DNA from: Pseudomonadota bacterium
GTDB taxonomy: Bacteria; Pseudomonadota; Gammaproteobacteria; Burkholderiales; Rhodocyclaceae
NCBI GenBank assembly: GCA_963205435.1
Contig: CAUJIV010000099.1
Coordinates: forward strand, 1 to 64,000
Length of the DNA: 64,000 bases
Reading direction: 5' to 3'
Positions 44,378 to 54,417 of this stretch are shown here, piece by piece. The notes beneath the pieces are model-generated. The model did no database searches. It was not told where the DNA came from and worked only from the letters and a program-made list of their open reading frames with translations. The first letter of the stretch is position 1. Each line of letters begins with the position of its first letter. The translations under genes were made by a program, and so were the position numbers.

Positions 44378-46057
44378 TCAGGCCTTGGCCGGCTGGCCGC
44401 CGACCCAGTCCTTGATCACCGTCGCCGCCGTTTGCGGTTCCTGGCGCGCCAGGCTGCGTGCCGCCTCGATCTTCTGGTCGTAGGTGGCGGCCGCCGCCCT
44501 GACCCTGTCTTCCTCGCTTTCCGTCGGCGCCTGGGCGACCGTCGTCACGGAACTCATGAGGCGGCGCAGGAAGGGCAGCGCCAGGCCGAACAGCAGATAG
44601 GCGGCGATGCCGGCGAAGACCAGGTATTTCAGGGCCACCAGCGCCCAGCCGATGACCATCGGGTTCTTCCACAGCGGCGTTTCCGGCACCTCCTGCGGCG
44701 GGTTGCTGGCGAAGGCGCCGTTCTGCACGCTCAGCGTGTCGCCGCGCTCCTGGTTGAAGCCCGTCGCCTCCTTGACCAGCTCGTTGATCTGCTTCATTTC
44801 ACCCTGCGTCAGGGCGCGCGTCACTTCCTTGCCGTCCTTGCCGGTCTCCTTGCGATGGTTGACGATCACGGCCACCGACAGGCGCTTGATGGCGCCGACC
44901 GGCTGGCGCACGTGGCGGATGGTCTTGTCCAGCTCGTAGTTGGTGGTGGCGTCGCGGCGTCCGCCGGCCGCTGCCATGACCGTGGCGCCGCCAGCCTGGG
45001 CGGCCGGGGCGCCGGTGGCTCCAGCCGTTGCGCCTGCCGGCGCGGTGGCGCCGGCAGCGGCGCCTGGGGTGCCGGGAGCGGGGGGTGTCGTCAGTGGCGC
45101 CGTGGCCGGCACCGGCGGCTGGTTCGACAGCGCGCCCGGGACGCCGGCCGCAGCCGGGCGGCCGCTGGCGTCCTCGCTGATCTGCTGGCTGCGGACGGAC
45201 GCTTCGGCAGGCGGGTTCGGCTTGTAGGTCTCGGCCACCTGTTCGGCCTGCGAGAAGTCGACATCGGCTGTCACCTGGGCGCGGAAGTTGCCCGGGCCGA
45301 CCAGCGGACTGAGGATGGCCTCGATGCGCCGCACATAGGCGGCCTCGATCTCGTCGACATATTTCAGCTGCGTGGCGTCGAGGCCGATGGCGCGGCCGGC
45401 GCCCTTCTCGTCCGAGAGCAGATTGCCGTTCTGGTCGATGACGCTGACATTGGCGCTCGACATCTGCGGCACGCTGGAAGCGACCATGTGGGCGATGCCG
45501 GCCACCTGGTTGGCGTCGAGCGTGCGCCCCGGATGGATGTTCAGCACCACCGAGGCCGAGGGTTTCTGGTCGTCGCGCAGGAAGCCGGTCTGTTTCGGCA
45601 TGGCCAGGTGCACGCGCGCGCCCGCCACCGCGGCGAGCGACTGGATCGAGCGCGACAGCTCGCCCTCGAGCGCCCGCTGGAAGTTGATCTGCTCGATGAA
45701 CTGCGACATGCCGAGCTTCTGGTTTTCCATCAGCTCGAAGCCGGCCAGGCCGCCGCGCGGCAGCCCCTGCGAGGCGAGCCGCATGCGCAGCTCGTAGACC
45801 TGCTGCTGCGGCACCAGGATGGCGCCGCCCGATTCGGAGAACTTGTACGGCACGTTCATCTGCTGCAGGGAGGCGATGATGTTGCCGCCGTCGCGCTCGC
45901 TGACGTTGGTGTAGAGCACCGCGTAATTGGGCGTGCGCGTCCAGGTCCAGCCGGCGACGACGATCGCCGCCACCAGAGAGAGGGCGACAATCACCGCCAG
46001 CTTCTGCTGCATGGTCAGCCGCATGAAGGCGGCAAGCGAGAATTGCGTGTCGGCCAT
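44378..46057 (-). CDS. fliF: Flagellar M-ring protein FliF
   Basis: NYAVLYTNVSERDGGNIIASLQQMNVPYKFSESGGAILVPQQQVYELRMRLASQGLPRGG. Confidence 0.97.
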   Translation of the reverse strand: MADTQFSLAAFMRLTMQQKLAVIVALSLVAAIVVAGWTWTRTPNYAVLYTNVSERDGGNIIASLQQMNVPYKFSESGGAILVPQQQVYELRMRLASQGLPRGGLAGFELMENQKLGMSQFIEQINFQRALEGELSRSIQSLAAVAGARVHLAMPKQTGFLRDDQKPSASVVLNIHPGRTLDANQVAGIAHMVASSVPQMSSANVSVIDQNGNLLSDEKGAGRAIGLDATQLKYVDEIEAAYVRRIEAILSPLVGPGNFRAQVTADVDFSQAEQVAETYKPNPPAEASVRSQQISEDASGRPAAAGVPGALSNQPPVPATAPLTTPPAPGTPGAAAGATAPAGATAGATGAPAAQAGGATVMAAAGGRRDATTNYELDKTIRHVRQPVGAIKRLSVAVIVNHRKETGKDGKEVTRALTQGEMKQINELVKEATGFNQERGDTLSVQNGAFASNPPQEVPETPLWKNPMVIGWALVALKYLVFAGIAAYLLFGLALPFLRRLMSSVTTVAQAPTESEEDRVRAAAATYDQKIEAARSLARQEPQTAATVIKDWVGGQPAKA

Positions 46058-46143
46058 GGTTCAGCGTTCCTTTTCCGGGCGGGGTCCCGGGCATCTGGCG
46101 GCATTCTGCCCAAGCCATGCAAGAAGCGTTCTTGCGATAAGCG

Positions 46144-46158
46144 GCAATTTTTGCCCCT
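46144..46158 (-). promoter_or_regulatory. Possible sigma54 promoter upstream of fliF
   Basis: Minus strand AGGGGCAAAAATTGC: GG-N10-GC spacing with TTGC -12 element; -24 element weak. Confidence 0.45.
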
Positions 46159-46221
46159 TATTTGCCGGCTTTGCCGCCCTTCGCCCGGCGTAAGCTTCGC
46201 CACGACTCAAGGGAAAGCCGC

Positions 46222-47457
46222 ATGCAAAGCGCCACTGAAAACCGTCCGCAGCTCGAGGCCGACCGCCTGGCCGATGCCTTCCGCCTGTTCAGCCAGGCTT
46301 CGGAAGAGCTTTCGGGCGCGTATACCAGCCTGCAGGCCCAGGTCGCCGGACTGGCGGCCGAGCTGGCTCTGGCCAACGGCCGGCTGAAGCGGGAAATCGA
46401 GGAAAAGACGGCCCTGACCGAGCGCCTCGCCCTGCTGCTCGACGCCCTGCCGGCGGGGGTGGCCGTGCTCGACGCCGGGGGCAGGGTGGAGCAGGCCAAC
46501 CCGGCCGCGGCCGCCATCCTGGGTGCCGAAGTGGAAGGCCGGGACTGGGAAGAACTGGCGGTCAGTGCCCTGAAATCGACGGCGGTGGCCGACGAGTGGG
46601 AAATGTCGCGGCGGCCGGGGCGCCGGCTCGCCCTCGCCGAAACGCCGCTTGCCGCCAACGGCGGTCGCATCCTGCTCATCCACGACATCAGCGAAACCCA
46701 CCGCATGAAGGTCCTGGCGGCGAGGAACGAGCGCCTGGCCGCCATGGGCGAGATGGCGGCGGGGCTGGCCCACCAGCTGCGCACGCCGCTGGCCGCGGCC
46801 CTGCTCTACGCCGGCGCGCTGGAGAATCCGCGCCTGCCGCCGGACGAGCGCCAGCGCTGCGGCAGCCGGGTGGCCGAGCGCCTGCGCCACCTCGAACGCC
46901 TGATCCGTGACATGCTCAGCTTCGCCCGCGGCGAGGCGGGCGGCGGCGAAACGATCGCCGTCTCCTCCCTGCTGGCCGAGGCCGGCGAGGTATTCGCTCC
47001 GCTGGCGCAGCGCCGCGGCGTCGCCTTCCTCGTCAGCGACGGCAGCGCCGGCGCCACCGTCACCGGCAACCGCAAGGCCTTGTCGGGCGCGCTGCTCAAC
47101 CTTCTGGAAAACGCCCTTGACGCCTGCGCCGCCGGCGGGCGCATCGAGCTGGCCGCGGCGCCGGAAGACGGCGCCGTCCTGATCCGGGTGCGCGACGACG
47201 GCCGTGGCATGGACGCCGCCGTCTGCGAACGCCTCTTCGAGCCCTTCTTCACCACCCGCGCCGAGGGCACCGGCCTCGGCCTGGCCATCGCCCGCGGCGT
47301 CGCCCGCGCCCATGGCGGCGGCCTCGAGGTCGAGTCCGAACCCGGAGCCGGCAGCGTCTTCAGCTTCAGCCTGCCGCCGGCCAAGGCGGTGCCGCAGGCT
47401 GCCGCCCGCCGACGGCCGGCACGATCCGCCCCGCAAACCCTGTCTTCCGTTTCCTGA
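46222..47457 (+). CDS. Flagellar PAS sensor histidine kinase (FlrB/FleS-like)
   Basis: MAAGLAHQLRTPLAAALLYAGALENP...GTGLGLAIARGVARAHGG; followed by an NtrC-type regulator in a flagellar cluster. Confidence 0.9.
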   Translation: MQSATENRPQLEADRLADAFRLFSQASEELSGAYTSLQAQVAGLAAELALANGRLKREIEEKTALTERLALLLDALPAGVAVLDAGGRVEQANPAAAAILGAEVEGRDWEELAVSALKSTAVADEWEMSRRPGRRLALAETPLAANGGRILLIHDISETHRMKVLAARNERLAAMGEMAAGLAHQLRTPLAAALLYAGALENPRLPPDERQRCGSRVAERLRHLERLIRDMLSFARGEAGGGETIAVSSLLAEAGEVFAPLAQRRGVAFLVSDGSAGATVTGNRKALSGALLNLLENALDACAAGGRIELAAAPEDGAVLIRVRDDGRGMDAAVCERLFEPFFTTRAEGTGLGLAIARGVARAHGGGLEVESEPGAGSVFSFSLPPAKAVPQAAARRRPARSAPQTLSSVS

Positions 47458-47470
47458 TCTGGAGCACGCC

Positions 47471-48808
<1,338 letters not shown>

Positions 48809-48812
48809 GCGA

Positions 48813-48828
48813 TGGCATGCATGTTGCT
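48813..48828 (+). promoter_or_regulatory. Sigma54 promoter upstream of fliE
   Basis: TGGCATG-CATG-TTGCT, near-perfect -24/-12 element. Confidence 0.85.
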
Positions 48829-48885
48829 AATCGATGGGAGCCCGGCCTGGCCCGAAGCCGGCCGGCCTGAACCACGAGGATTGAC

Positions 48886-49212
48886 ATGGATACTCGCGGC
48901 ATAGACCAGATGCTGGCCGAGTTGCGCGCCACCGCGCAGCTCGCTTCGGGCAAGGGCCTGCAGCCGAAGCAGGCCAGCGAGGCGGGGGCGGCCGATTTCG
49001 GGCAGATCCTCAAGAGCACCCTCGACCAGGTCAACCAGGCCCAGTTGAGCGCGCAGCAACTGGCGCAGGATTTTTCCGCCGGCACCGGCAACGCCAGCCT
49101 GCAGGACGTCATGATGTCCCTGCAGAAGGCCAACCTTAGCTTCCAGCAGATGGTGCAGGTGCGCAACCGCCTCGTTTCCGCCTACCACGACATCATGAAC
49201 ATGCAGGTCTAG
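48886..49212 (+). CDS. fliE: Flagellar hook-basal body protein FliE
   Basis: FGQILKSTLDQVNQAQLSAQQLAQDFSAG...LQDVMMSLQKANLSFQQMVQVRNRLVSAYHDIMNMQV. Confidence 0.96.
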   Translation: MDTRGIDQMLAELRATAQLASGKGLQPKQASEAGAADFGQILKSTLDQVNQAQLSAQQLAQDFSAGTGNASLQDVMMSLQKANLSFQQMVQVRNRLVSAYHDIMNMQV

Positions 49213-49501
49213 CCGTGATGGCCAGACAGCTCGTATCCGTCCATTCGGACTGAATCCTGGAGGCCTGGATCGGCGCGCCCACGCCGCGTAAGCAGCCTGG
49301 GCTTCATCGCCATCCGCCATCCCTCCCATGATCGGCCGGCTGACTCGGTCGCTCTTCTCGTACTTCAGCCGGCCCCTGTTCGATTGACCCGGCCACGCCG
49401 CCGGTCATACTCGCGTTGCGCCAGCACCGGCTCGCCCATGTCTTCGCTGCGGCCATTCGGGGCGCCAGCGGGAGCGCGGCCGTGCGGGTTGTCGTTCGGG
49501 T

Positions 49502-49676
49502 GCGGCTGACCCGGCTGCGCAGCGCCTCATCCAGTCGGTCCGGCGCAAGCGGGCTCATGGCATCCCGCATCGCCATGGTTCAGGGCGTGTCTTGATGCTC
49601 CAGCGCTGGATTAACCATTGCAACCGGCATCGCCCGCATCGGGGCAGCGGAGGTTTCGCGTCCATGACACGGCTCA
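49502..49676 (+). pseudogene. IS481-like transposase C-terminal remnant
   Basis: In-frame ADPAAQRLIQSVRRKRAHGIPHRHGSGRVLMLQRWINHCNRHRPHRGSGGFASMTRL resembles the ERFIQT..REWAY...W..HYN.HRPH...G..P.SRL tail of IS481 transposases; rest degraded. Confidence 0.7.
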
Positions 49677-49810
49677 GGCATCCTGAGCAAGCGCCCGACG
49701 CCTGGACGATAGTTGCCGCAAGCGGGCTGGATAGCGAAAATGAATTTGACGGTTTGAAAGCGAAATTCCCACAATGAAGGTCCATCAACCAGCAAAGCAG
49801 GGGCAATCCC

Positions 49811-50392
49811 ATGTCTGAAATCCTTGGTCCCCAACGCCTTGGCCCGCTCACCCCGCTCGTCGGCGAGTGGGAAGGCAACGTCGGCCTTGACGTTTCGTTT
49901 CGCTACGAGGACAACGAGATCGTCAAGACCAGCTATTTCGAAAAGGCCTGGTTCCGTCCCATCCCCAGGCAAACCAACGGGCGGCAGAACCTCGAAGGGC
50001 TGAAGTTCGGCTTCACCGCCTGGCGTCATGGCGAGGAAGCCATGGAACCGTTCCACGACGAGGTCGGTTATCTCCTGTGGGACCGCGTGAACGGGCAGGT
50101 GATGCGGGTCGTCGTGTTCGGCCGCGGAATCGGGATGATCGCAGGCGGTGACGCCGGCCCGCGCGACAGGAAGATCGTCCTCAAGGCGCGCGCGGGCGAT
50201 CCCAACTACGGCATCCTGCAGAACAGGTATCTGTCGCAGAACGCCGAGCTCATGCGCTTTGACAACATCTTCACCTTCAACGACGACGGCAGTTTCACCT
50301 ACGACCAGACGCTGGTGCTGCGCATGGCGTCCCTTGGAGGCAAGGAAATGGATCACACCGACACGAATACCCTTCACAAGGTCGGGGGATGA
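49811..50392 (+). CDS. Heme-binding beta-barrel (FABP/nitrobindin-like, DUF1794) protein
   Basis: LGPLTPLVGEWEGNVGLDVSFRYEDNEIVKTSYFEKAWFRP... Confidence 0.8.
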   Translation: MSEILGPQRLGPLTPLVGEWEGNVGLDVSFRYEDNEIVKTSYFEKAWFRPIPRQTNGRQNLEGLKFGFTAWRHGEEAMEPFHDEVGYLLWDRVNGQVMRVVVFGRGIGMIAGGDAGPRDRKIVLKARAGDPNYGILQNRYLSQNAELMRFDNIFTFNDDGSFTYDQTLVLRMASLGGKEMDHTDTNTLHKVGG

Positions 50393-50737
50393 GGCGCCAT
50401 GGCGGCTGCCGGCCGCCATCGGCCGGCGGTTTGCCGCCGGGCAGGGCGCGGACTGGAGCGAAGTGAGAATCTGCGCGATTTGCGCTTTCTGGCGGCGCCA
50501 GCCTGCGCCGGCGCCGAGGCGAGGCGGAACCGCGTCTCTTGAAGATGGCCGGCCCTTCGGCGCGGCCCGTCATCGGCCGCATCCGGCTCGCCGCATTCCC
50601 TTCCGTGTCCGTTCTCAATCCGCCTCTCGCATGCAGGTGGTATCGCCTTGTCGTTTCACGAAATTTTCACGCCACTTTGACGAGGCTGTGCCGGGACGCT
50701 GGCTACCCTGCGCGCTCGTTCATCCTGCGTCCAGGAC

Positions 50738-51427
50738 ATGCCCTCCGATTCTCCGATCCAGCTGGAATTTTCGAACAAATACGACCAGGCCCATTCGGAA
50801 CAGTATTTCCGCAAGCATCGTGACGGCCTTTCCCGCCGATTGACGGACTGGCGCGAAAAGCGGCTCGCCCGCCAGGCGCTCGCTGCCGTCGGCCATCCGG
50901 AGACCGTGCTCGACCTGCCCTGCGGGGCCGGGCGTTTCTGGCCGATGCTGCTGGAACGCCCCGGCAGGCGACTGCTGGCGGCGGACAATTCGCCTCACAT
51001 GATCGAGACGGCGCTGCGCTTCCAGCCGCCCGAGGTCGTGGCGCGGGTGAGCGCCTTCCAGACCTCTGCTTTCGCCATCGATCTCGAGGCAGAAGCGATC
51101 GATTGCGTCTTCTGCATGCGCCTGCTGCATCACGTCGAGCGGCCCGAGCACCGGCTCGCCATCCTGCGCGAATTCCACCGCGTCAGTCGCGGCTCGGCCA
51201 TCGTCTCCATGTGGGTCGACGGCAATTTCAAGGCCTGGCGCCGCCGCCTGCGCGACGGCCGCCAGCCCGCGGCGGCGGGCGCCGGGAAAAACCGCTTCGT
51301 GCTGCCGGCGGCCGTCGTCGAGGCGGAATTCGCCGCGGCCGGCTTCGACATTGTCGCGCGGCATGATCTCCTGCCGCGCTATGCCATGTGGCGGGTCTAT
51401 GCGCTGCGCAAGAAGCCGTCGCGCTGA
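50738..51427 (+). CDS. Class I SAM-dependent methyltransferase
   Basis: VLDLPCGAGRFWPMLLERPGRRLLAADNSPHMI...AIDCVFCMRLLHHV. Confidence 0.9.
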   Translation: MPSDSPIQLEFSNKYDQAHSEQYFRKHRDGLSRRLTDWREKRLARQALAAVGHPETVLDLPCGAGRFWPMLLERPGRRLLAADNSPHMIETALRFQPPEVVARVSAFQTSAFAIDLEAEAIDCVFCMRLLHHVERPEHRLAILREFHRVSRGSAIVSMWVDGNFKAWRRRLRDGRQPAAAGAGKNRFVLPAAVVEAEFAAAGFDIVARHDLLPRYAMWRVYALRKKPSR

Positions 51428-51436
51428 GTCGCCCGG

Positions 51437-52231
51437 CTAGAGCATCCCCGTTTCCCGCGCCTTGCGGTCGCGCTCGACGCGCAGGATGTAGCGCTGGATC
51501 AGCGTCAGCATCGGGCCTGACAGGTCGATGAACTGGCAGCCGGCCCGCTTGCTGCGGGCGCCGCTGCGCAGGGTGAACTCGAAGATGTTCGACACGCGCA
51601 AGGTGGCCAGCACCGTGCCGACGTCGGGCAGCTCGATGCGGCAGTTCTCGAACTGGCGTTCCGCCACGAATTCGATGCCCTCGGGCGGCGTCATCACCGC
51701 CAGCCCGCCGCCGCTGATGTCGATCACCGTCGCCTCGATCGCCGAGCGGCCGCCCTCGGGCGGGCGCAGCGGAATGACGCAGCGCAGGGGGTGCACCAGC
51801 GGCGTCGTCAGCCGGTAGAACTCGCGCCGCTGCAGTCGCAGCATCTCTTGCGGAACCCTGGCGCGGAAGGCCTCGCGCCCGGCGAATTCCGCCCGGACGA
51901 GCCGCGGCGCGCTGAACTGGATTTTCACCTTGTCGTGGCTGGCGGCGAAGACCAGCCGTTCCGCTTCCAGCGCCTTGCGCCGCGTTTCGGCGCTGCCGCC
52001 CGGATCGATCAGCATGCTCTCGCCGTCGGCGGCGATGTCGAGCAGGACGGTGAGGAAGAAGTCGCCGCCGTGGTTGAAGTAGGCCGTGACCAGATCGCCC
52101 TTCTCCTGCATGCGGCGCAGGATGAAGAGAATCTCCTTCCTTGCATGCAGCAGATAGCGGCTGTAGTCGTCGGCCTGCAGCAGCTCGATGCGCTGGTCCT
52201 CGTCGCGGCCGTTCGCTTCGTCTTCGCTCAT
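51437..52231 (-). CDS. ycgR: Flagellar brake protein (YcgR family, PilZ domain)
   Basis: REFYRLTTPLVHPLRCVIPLRPP...VIDISGGGLAVMTPPEGIEF...GCQFIDLSGPMLTLIQRYI. Confidence 0.93.
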   Translation of the reverse strand: MSEDEANGRDEDQRIELLQADDYSRYLLHARKEILFILRRMQEKGDLVTAYFNHGGDFFLTVLLDIAADGESMLIDPGGSAETRRKALEAERLVFAASHDKVKIQFSAPRLVRAEFAGREAFRARVPQEMLRLQRREFYRLTTPLVHPLRCVIPLRPPEGGRSAIEATVIDISGGGLAVMTPPEGIEFVAERQFENCRIELPDVGTVLATLRVSNIFEFTLRSGARSKRAGCQFIDLSGPMLTLIQRYILRVERDRKARETGML

Positions 52232-52244
52232 GACGCAAGTGTAA

Positions 52245-52535
52245 TCAGATTTCGCCGGGACGTGGCGCCGACAGGGTGTCCTCCATGCGCCACAGCCAGG
52301 CCAGCAGTTCCGCGACGGCGACGTAGAGCTGCGGCGGAATGCGCGCGTCGAGGTCCACCTGCATCAGCAGCGCCACCAGCTCCGCCGACTCATGCACGAA
52401 GACGCCGTGCTCGCGCGCCCGCTCGATGATCTGCTCGGCGATCAGGCCGCGGCCCTTGGCCACCACCCGTGGCGCCTTGTCGGCGCTGGTGTAGGCCAGC
52501 GCCACCGCTTCCTGGCGGGTTTCACGCGGGCTCAT
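52245..52535 (-). CDS. FlhB-like C-terminal domain protein (EscU/YscU/FlhB family)
   Basis: EAVALAYTSADKAPRVVAKGRGLIAEQIIERAREHGVFVHESAELVALLMQVDLDARIPPQLYVAVAELLAWLW. Confidence 0.92.
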   Translation of the reverse strand: MSPRETRQEAVALAYTSADKAPRVVAKGRGLIAEQIIERAREHGVFVHESAELVALLMQVDLDARIPPQLYVAVAELLAWLWRMEDTLSAPRPGEI

Positions 52536-53625
52536 GCGCTTCCGTCCTCGCCGCCAGCGGCGGCAGGCCGGCGGCGGCGAAGGCCGCCGCCAGTTCCGCC
52601 AATCCCTGCCGCAGCGCCGGCAGGCGCTCGGCGCCGGCCGTGATGACCAGGCTGGAGGCGTTGCCGGCCAGCCCGAGGGCGAGATCCAATCGGCCGAGGT
52701 TCGGCAGGTCCAGCCTGAGGCGCGTCGTCCAGGACGCCGTGGCCTCGTTATCGGACGCGCCGCGCGCGTCGGCGTCGGCGGCGATCTCCCAGTCCAGCGC
52801 CTGGCCGGGCCACAGCTCGCCGCGCCAGACGATGTGCGAGGTGGCCGCCGCATTCAACTGCTGCTGCACCAGAGACTGCAGTTGCGCCGGCATTTCCGCT
52901 GCCGCTGCCGGGCGTGCCGGCGTCGCCGATTCGGCCTCGCCGGCGGCCGCGCGCAGGACGGCTTCGCTCGCGACGCGCTCCATCGCTTGCGGCGTCGCCA
53001 TCTGCTTCGCTTCGACGCCGGCGCGCGGCGAATGATCCGGCGCGGCCTGCGCCGCCCTGGCGAAGCGCGCCTGCGGCTCGCGCGCCAGCGCCGCCTCCGC
53101 ATAGCGGCCGGTCAGCCACAGGGCCTGGTGGGCCTCGTAGAACAGCCCGCTTTCGGCGACGGCCTGGCGCAGGGCGGGCGCCAGCAGGGCGGCCTGCGTT
53201 GAAGGCGAAGGAAGCAAAGGCGCGGCGCGCGACAGGATCGCCGGCTGGGCGGACTCGCCCTCGCCCGTGAGCAGGGCGCTGATCAGCCGCGCCGCCTGCG
53301 ACAGGCTTGGCGCCGCCTGCCGCGCCGCTTCCCGGGCGGCGCTCGCAGCCACCACCAGCCGCGGCGTGCGCGCGGTGACGACCAGTTCGAGGGTCTCGCC
53401 CGGCTCGGCGGCCTGCGGCAGCGACAGGCTCAGGCTGCGGCCGGCGACGAGGGCGCGGAAGCTGCCGTCCGGCAGGGCGCTTTCGATGCGGGCGATGAAG
53501 CGCTGGCCGACCTCCAGCCCGGCCAGTTCCGGCAGTTCGCCGGCTATTTCATGCGTCGCCGCGACCGGGTTGACGATCGATTCGGTGAGCAGCCGCAGGC
53601 GCGCGGCGAGATCGCTGGGAATCAT
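52522..53625 (-). CDS. Flagellar hook-length control-like protein (FliK C-terminal family)
   Basis: ATSWTTRLRLDLPNLGRLDLALGLAGNASSLVITAGAERLPALRQGLAELAAAFAAAGL; Ala-rich; upstream of flhB-like gene. Confidence 0.8.
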   Translation of the reverse strand: MIPSDLAARLRLLTESIVNPVAATHEIAGELPELAGLEVGQRFIARIESALPDGSFRALVAGRSLSLSLPQAAEPGETLELVVTARTPRLVVAASAAREAARQAAPSLSQAARLISALLTGEGESAQPAILSRAAPLLPSPSTQAALLAPALRQAVAESGLFYEAHQALWLTGRYAEAALAREPQARFARAAQAAPDHSPRAGVEAKQMATPQAMERVASEAVLRAAAGEAESATPARPAAAAEMPAQLQSLVQQQLNAAATSHIVWRGELWPGQALDWEIAADADARGASDNEATASWTTRLRLDLPNLGRLDLALGLAGNASSLVITAGAERLPALRQGLAELAAAFAAAGLPPLAARTEAHEPA

Positions 53626-53673
53626 GCCGCGGCCACTCTGGCACGATGCACTGCCCGGATGCGGGCGCCAGGG

Positions 53674-53994
53674 CTAGGGCCGGGCGCCGTAGGCGCGGCG
53701 CACGCTGCGCTCGCGCGCGCCGCTGCCGAGGAACTGGCGCACCTGCTCCAGCCACGGCTCGGTGTGGCGCCGCACCTCGGCGTCGTCGTCGAGGATCTTC
53801 AGGATCAGCTCGCGCTTGCGCGCCTTTTCCCCGTCGGAGAGCGCGATCGGCTCGACGCCGCCTTCCAGGCGGCGCGCCAGTCCGGCGCAGTCCTTCTCCA
53901 GGGCGGCGAGGCGGTCCCAGTCGCAGGCGCCGGCCGCCTCGGCCATCTGGCCGGAGAGGGCGCTCATCGATTCGTAGAGGGCCAGCGCGCTCAT
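53674..53994 (-). CDS. fliT: Flagellar chaperone FliT
   Basis: MSALALYESMSALSGQMAEAAGACDWDRLAALEKDCAGL...KILDDDAEVRRHTEPWLEQV; between fliS and fliK-like. Confidence 0.85.
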   Translation of the reverse strand: MSALALYESMSALSGQMAEAAGACDWDRLAALEKDCAGLARRLEGGVEPIALSDGEKARKRELILKILDDDAEVRRHTEPWLEQVRQFLGSGARERSVRRAYGARP

Positions 53995-54398
53995 GCCGCG
54001 CCCCCGATCTGCGCCCAGGCGTCGCGCAATTCGGCGAGCAGGTGGCTCACCTCGTCGAGCACGGCCGGCTGGTTGTGCAGGTTGGCGTGCAGCAGGCGCG
54101 CCGTCATGTAGTCGTAGAGCGAGGCCAGCTTGCCGGCGAGATCGCCGCCCGCCGACAGGTCGAGGCTGGCCTTGAGGCCGTTCTCGATGATGTTGATCGC
54201 CTTCGAGACGGCCTCGCCCTTGCGGGTGATGTCGGCGACGTTCTCGCTGCGCTTCATGTGCAGCGATGCCGAGGCGACGGCCAGCAGGGCGCCTTCGAAC
54301 AGCATCAGGATCAGCTTGTGCGGATCGGCGATCTCGACCCCGGCCTCGATGCCCGCCTTGGCATAGGCCGCTTTCGGGTTGTGCATCACTGCGAACAT
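53991..54398 (-). CDS. fliS: Flagellar export chaperone FliS
   Basis: AYAKAGIEAGVEIADPHKLILMLFEGALLAVASASLHMKR. Confidence 0.95.
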   Translation of the reverse strand: MFAVMHNPKAAYAKAGIEAGVEIADPHKLILMLFEGALLAVASASLHMKRSENVADITRKGEAVSKAINIIENGLKASLDLSAGGDLAGKLASLYDYMTARLLHANLHNQPAVLDEVSHLLAELRDAWAQIGGAA

Positions 54399-54417
54399 GT
54401 TCTTCAGTCTCCTCGGC

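Noticed and set aside
43193-46387. 1064-aa + strand ORF
   Set aside because: Antisense shadow of fliG/fliF/fliH; no recognisable domain.
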